Origin: Candidatus Levyibacteriota bacterium
GTDB taxonomy: Bacteria > Patescibacteriota > Microgenomatia > Levybacterales > UBA12049
DNA length: 48,092 bases
Assembly (NCBI GenBank): GCA_027459745.1
Contig: DAIDHL010000002.1
Span: 77,564 to 125,655, forward strand
Reading direction: 5' to 3'
Below the pieces are notes generated by a model. That model ran no database searches, was not told the origin of the DNA, and worked only from the letters and a program-made list of their open reading frames with translations. The position numbers and the translations under genes are program-made. This document shows, piece by piece, positions 47,320-48,092 of this stretch; the first letter of the stretch is position 1; each line of letters begins with the position of its first letter.

Positions 47320-48092
47320 TTAATGCCAAAATTTGCGTTCTCCAGTGACTAACATAACTATTCCAGCTTGATCTGCTGCTTCAATTGATAATTTATCATT
47401 GATTGATCCCCCTTGTTGTACTATAGCGCTAATTCCGTATTTCACAGCTAATTTTACTGTATCGTCAAAGGGGAAAAAGCTATCACTAGCCAAAATTGCT
47501 CCCTGGGCTAGTTTATCAGCTTGTTCCAGGGCAATTTGGGCAGCTCTAATACGTGATGTTTGACCGGACCCAATACCTCTAGTCATGGGTAAATTTTTAT
47601 CCACGACCAAAATAGTGTTAGATTTAATACGTCCGATAAATTGCCAGGCAATCTGCATTTGCTGTAGCTGCTTTTTAGTAGGATGCTTTTTGCTAACCAC
47701 TTTCCATTGTTTAAACTTTTTGTCTGAACTATCATCCCAGTCTTGCATTACAAATCCACCATCAAAGAATCTAGTATGCAGATTATTTGAACGTTGAGAT
47801 GGAATCTGCCCGAAGGTATATATGCCGGTACTTTTGCGTATAGTCTGAATAAACTGTTTGGCATCAGGGTTAATATCAGGCGCAGCTACGATATCCACCA
47901 ATATGCCATTTTCTTCTTTGAAATTGGCAAAAGTTTTGGCTGTTTTCAAATCTAATGATTTATTTAGAACAATAATTCCTCCGAATGCCGAAACAGGATC
48001 TGCTGCAACGGCACGTTTCAGGGCTTGAGCTGTGCTATTTCCTAATGCAATACCAGAAGGACTATTATGTTTAATTACCACTGCGGCTGGAG
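47320..48092 (-). CDS. purH: PurH, 3' part (AICAR transformylase domain)
   Basis: C-terminal half of the bifunctional AICAR transformylase/IMP cyclohydrolase, the last two steps to IMP. The reading frame continues past the window edge (PAAVVIKHNSP), so the gene is truncated by the window, not broken. Motifs: VIKHNSPSG, DPVSAFGGIIVLN, GIGSGQTSRIRAAQIAL, LASDSFFPFDDTV, VQQGGSINDKLSIEAADQAGIVMLVTGERKFWH. Product IMP would feed GuaB and GuaA encoded elsewhere in this window. Confidence 0.95.
   Translation of the reverse strand, partial: PAAVVIKHNSPSGIALGNSTAQALKRAVAADPVSAFGGIIVLNKSLDLKTAKTFANFKEENGILVDIVAAPDINPDAKQFIQTIRKSTGIYTFGQIPSQRSNNLHTRFFDGGFVMQDWDDSSDKKFKQWKVVSKKHPTKKQLQQMQIAWQFIGRIKSNTILVVDKNLPMTRGIGSGQTSRIRAAQIALEQADKLAQGAILASDSFFPFDDTVKLAVKYGISAIVQQGGSINDKLSIEAADQAGIVMLVTGERKFWH

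Noticed and set aside
1-48092. Recoded UGA (code 25) as in Absconditabacteria/Gracilibacteria
   Set aside because: Several clear genes end at TGA at the expected place (for example the O-antigen ligase, the aldo/keto reductase and the cupin) and no conserved protein reads through TGA.

Overview
The window reads as a compact, AT-rich bacterial chromosome segment, most likely from a Patescibacteria/CPR lineage (Microgenomates-like is my guess). The reasons are short versions of core proteins (GuaB without CBS domains, a short ValS), families common in CPR genomes (DUF4012, DUF5652, DUF475, DUF1361, a Wzy/O-antigen ligase directly behind yidD-yidC-jag), very short gaps between genes, and many small unrecognised membrane-anchored proteins. 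TGA is used as a normal stop, so this is not a code-25 lineage.

Layout. 1-2850: membrane-protein insertion (yidD, yidC, jag) and an O-antigen ligase-like protein. 2926-6540: a DUF4012 protein and a DUF475 protein. 6553-22972: housekeeping block with pgk, valS, def, rplY (ctc), ruvC-ruvA-ruvB, comM, an ITPase, guaB, guaA, dnaG and rpoD. 22977-37501: accessory region made mostly of single small genes (SDR, DUF1361, DUF1801, DUF5666-like, YdcF-like, cupin, PIN nuclease, HEPN-like protein, ECF sigma operon, YjbQ, NUDIX) with gene debris: a serine-recombinase tail running into a tRNA-Asn gene, a truncated ABC ATPase and a frameshifted small gene. 37518-39750: divergent uracil uptake and salvage pair (uraA, upp). 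39808-46416: aldo/keto reductase, then a tight four-gene flavin redox operon (FMN-binding protein, ApbE, second FMN-binding protein, NqrB/RnfD-like membrane domain fused to a flavin reductase), a convergent two-component system and a divergent NADPH-FMN reductase. The window ends in the 3' part of purH.

Two points stand out. First, about nineteen genes have a sigma70-type -10 box, often with a TTGACA-like -35 at 17 bp, only 5-8 nt upstream of the start codon. That predicts leaderless mRNAs and was used here to correct several starts. Shine-Dalgarno sites are rare; the clearest are on two small genes. Second, the flavin operon looks like a self-contained transmembrane electron relay with its own flavin transferase, which is unusual for a reduced genome and is the best candidate here for a little-described system.
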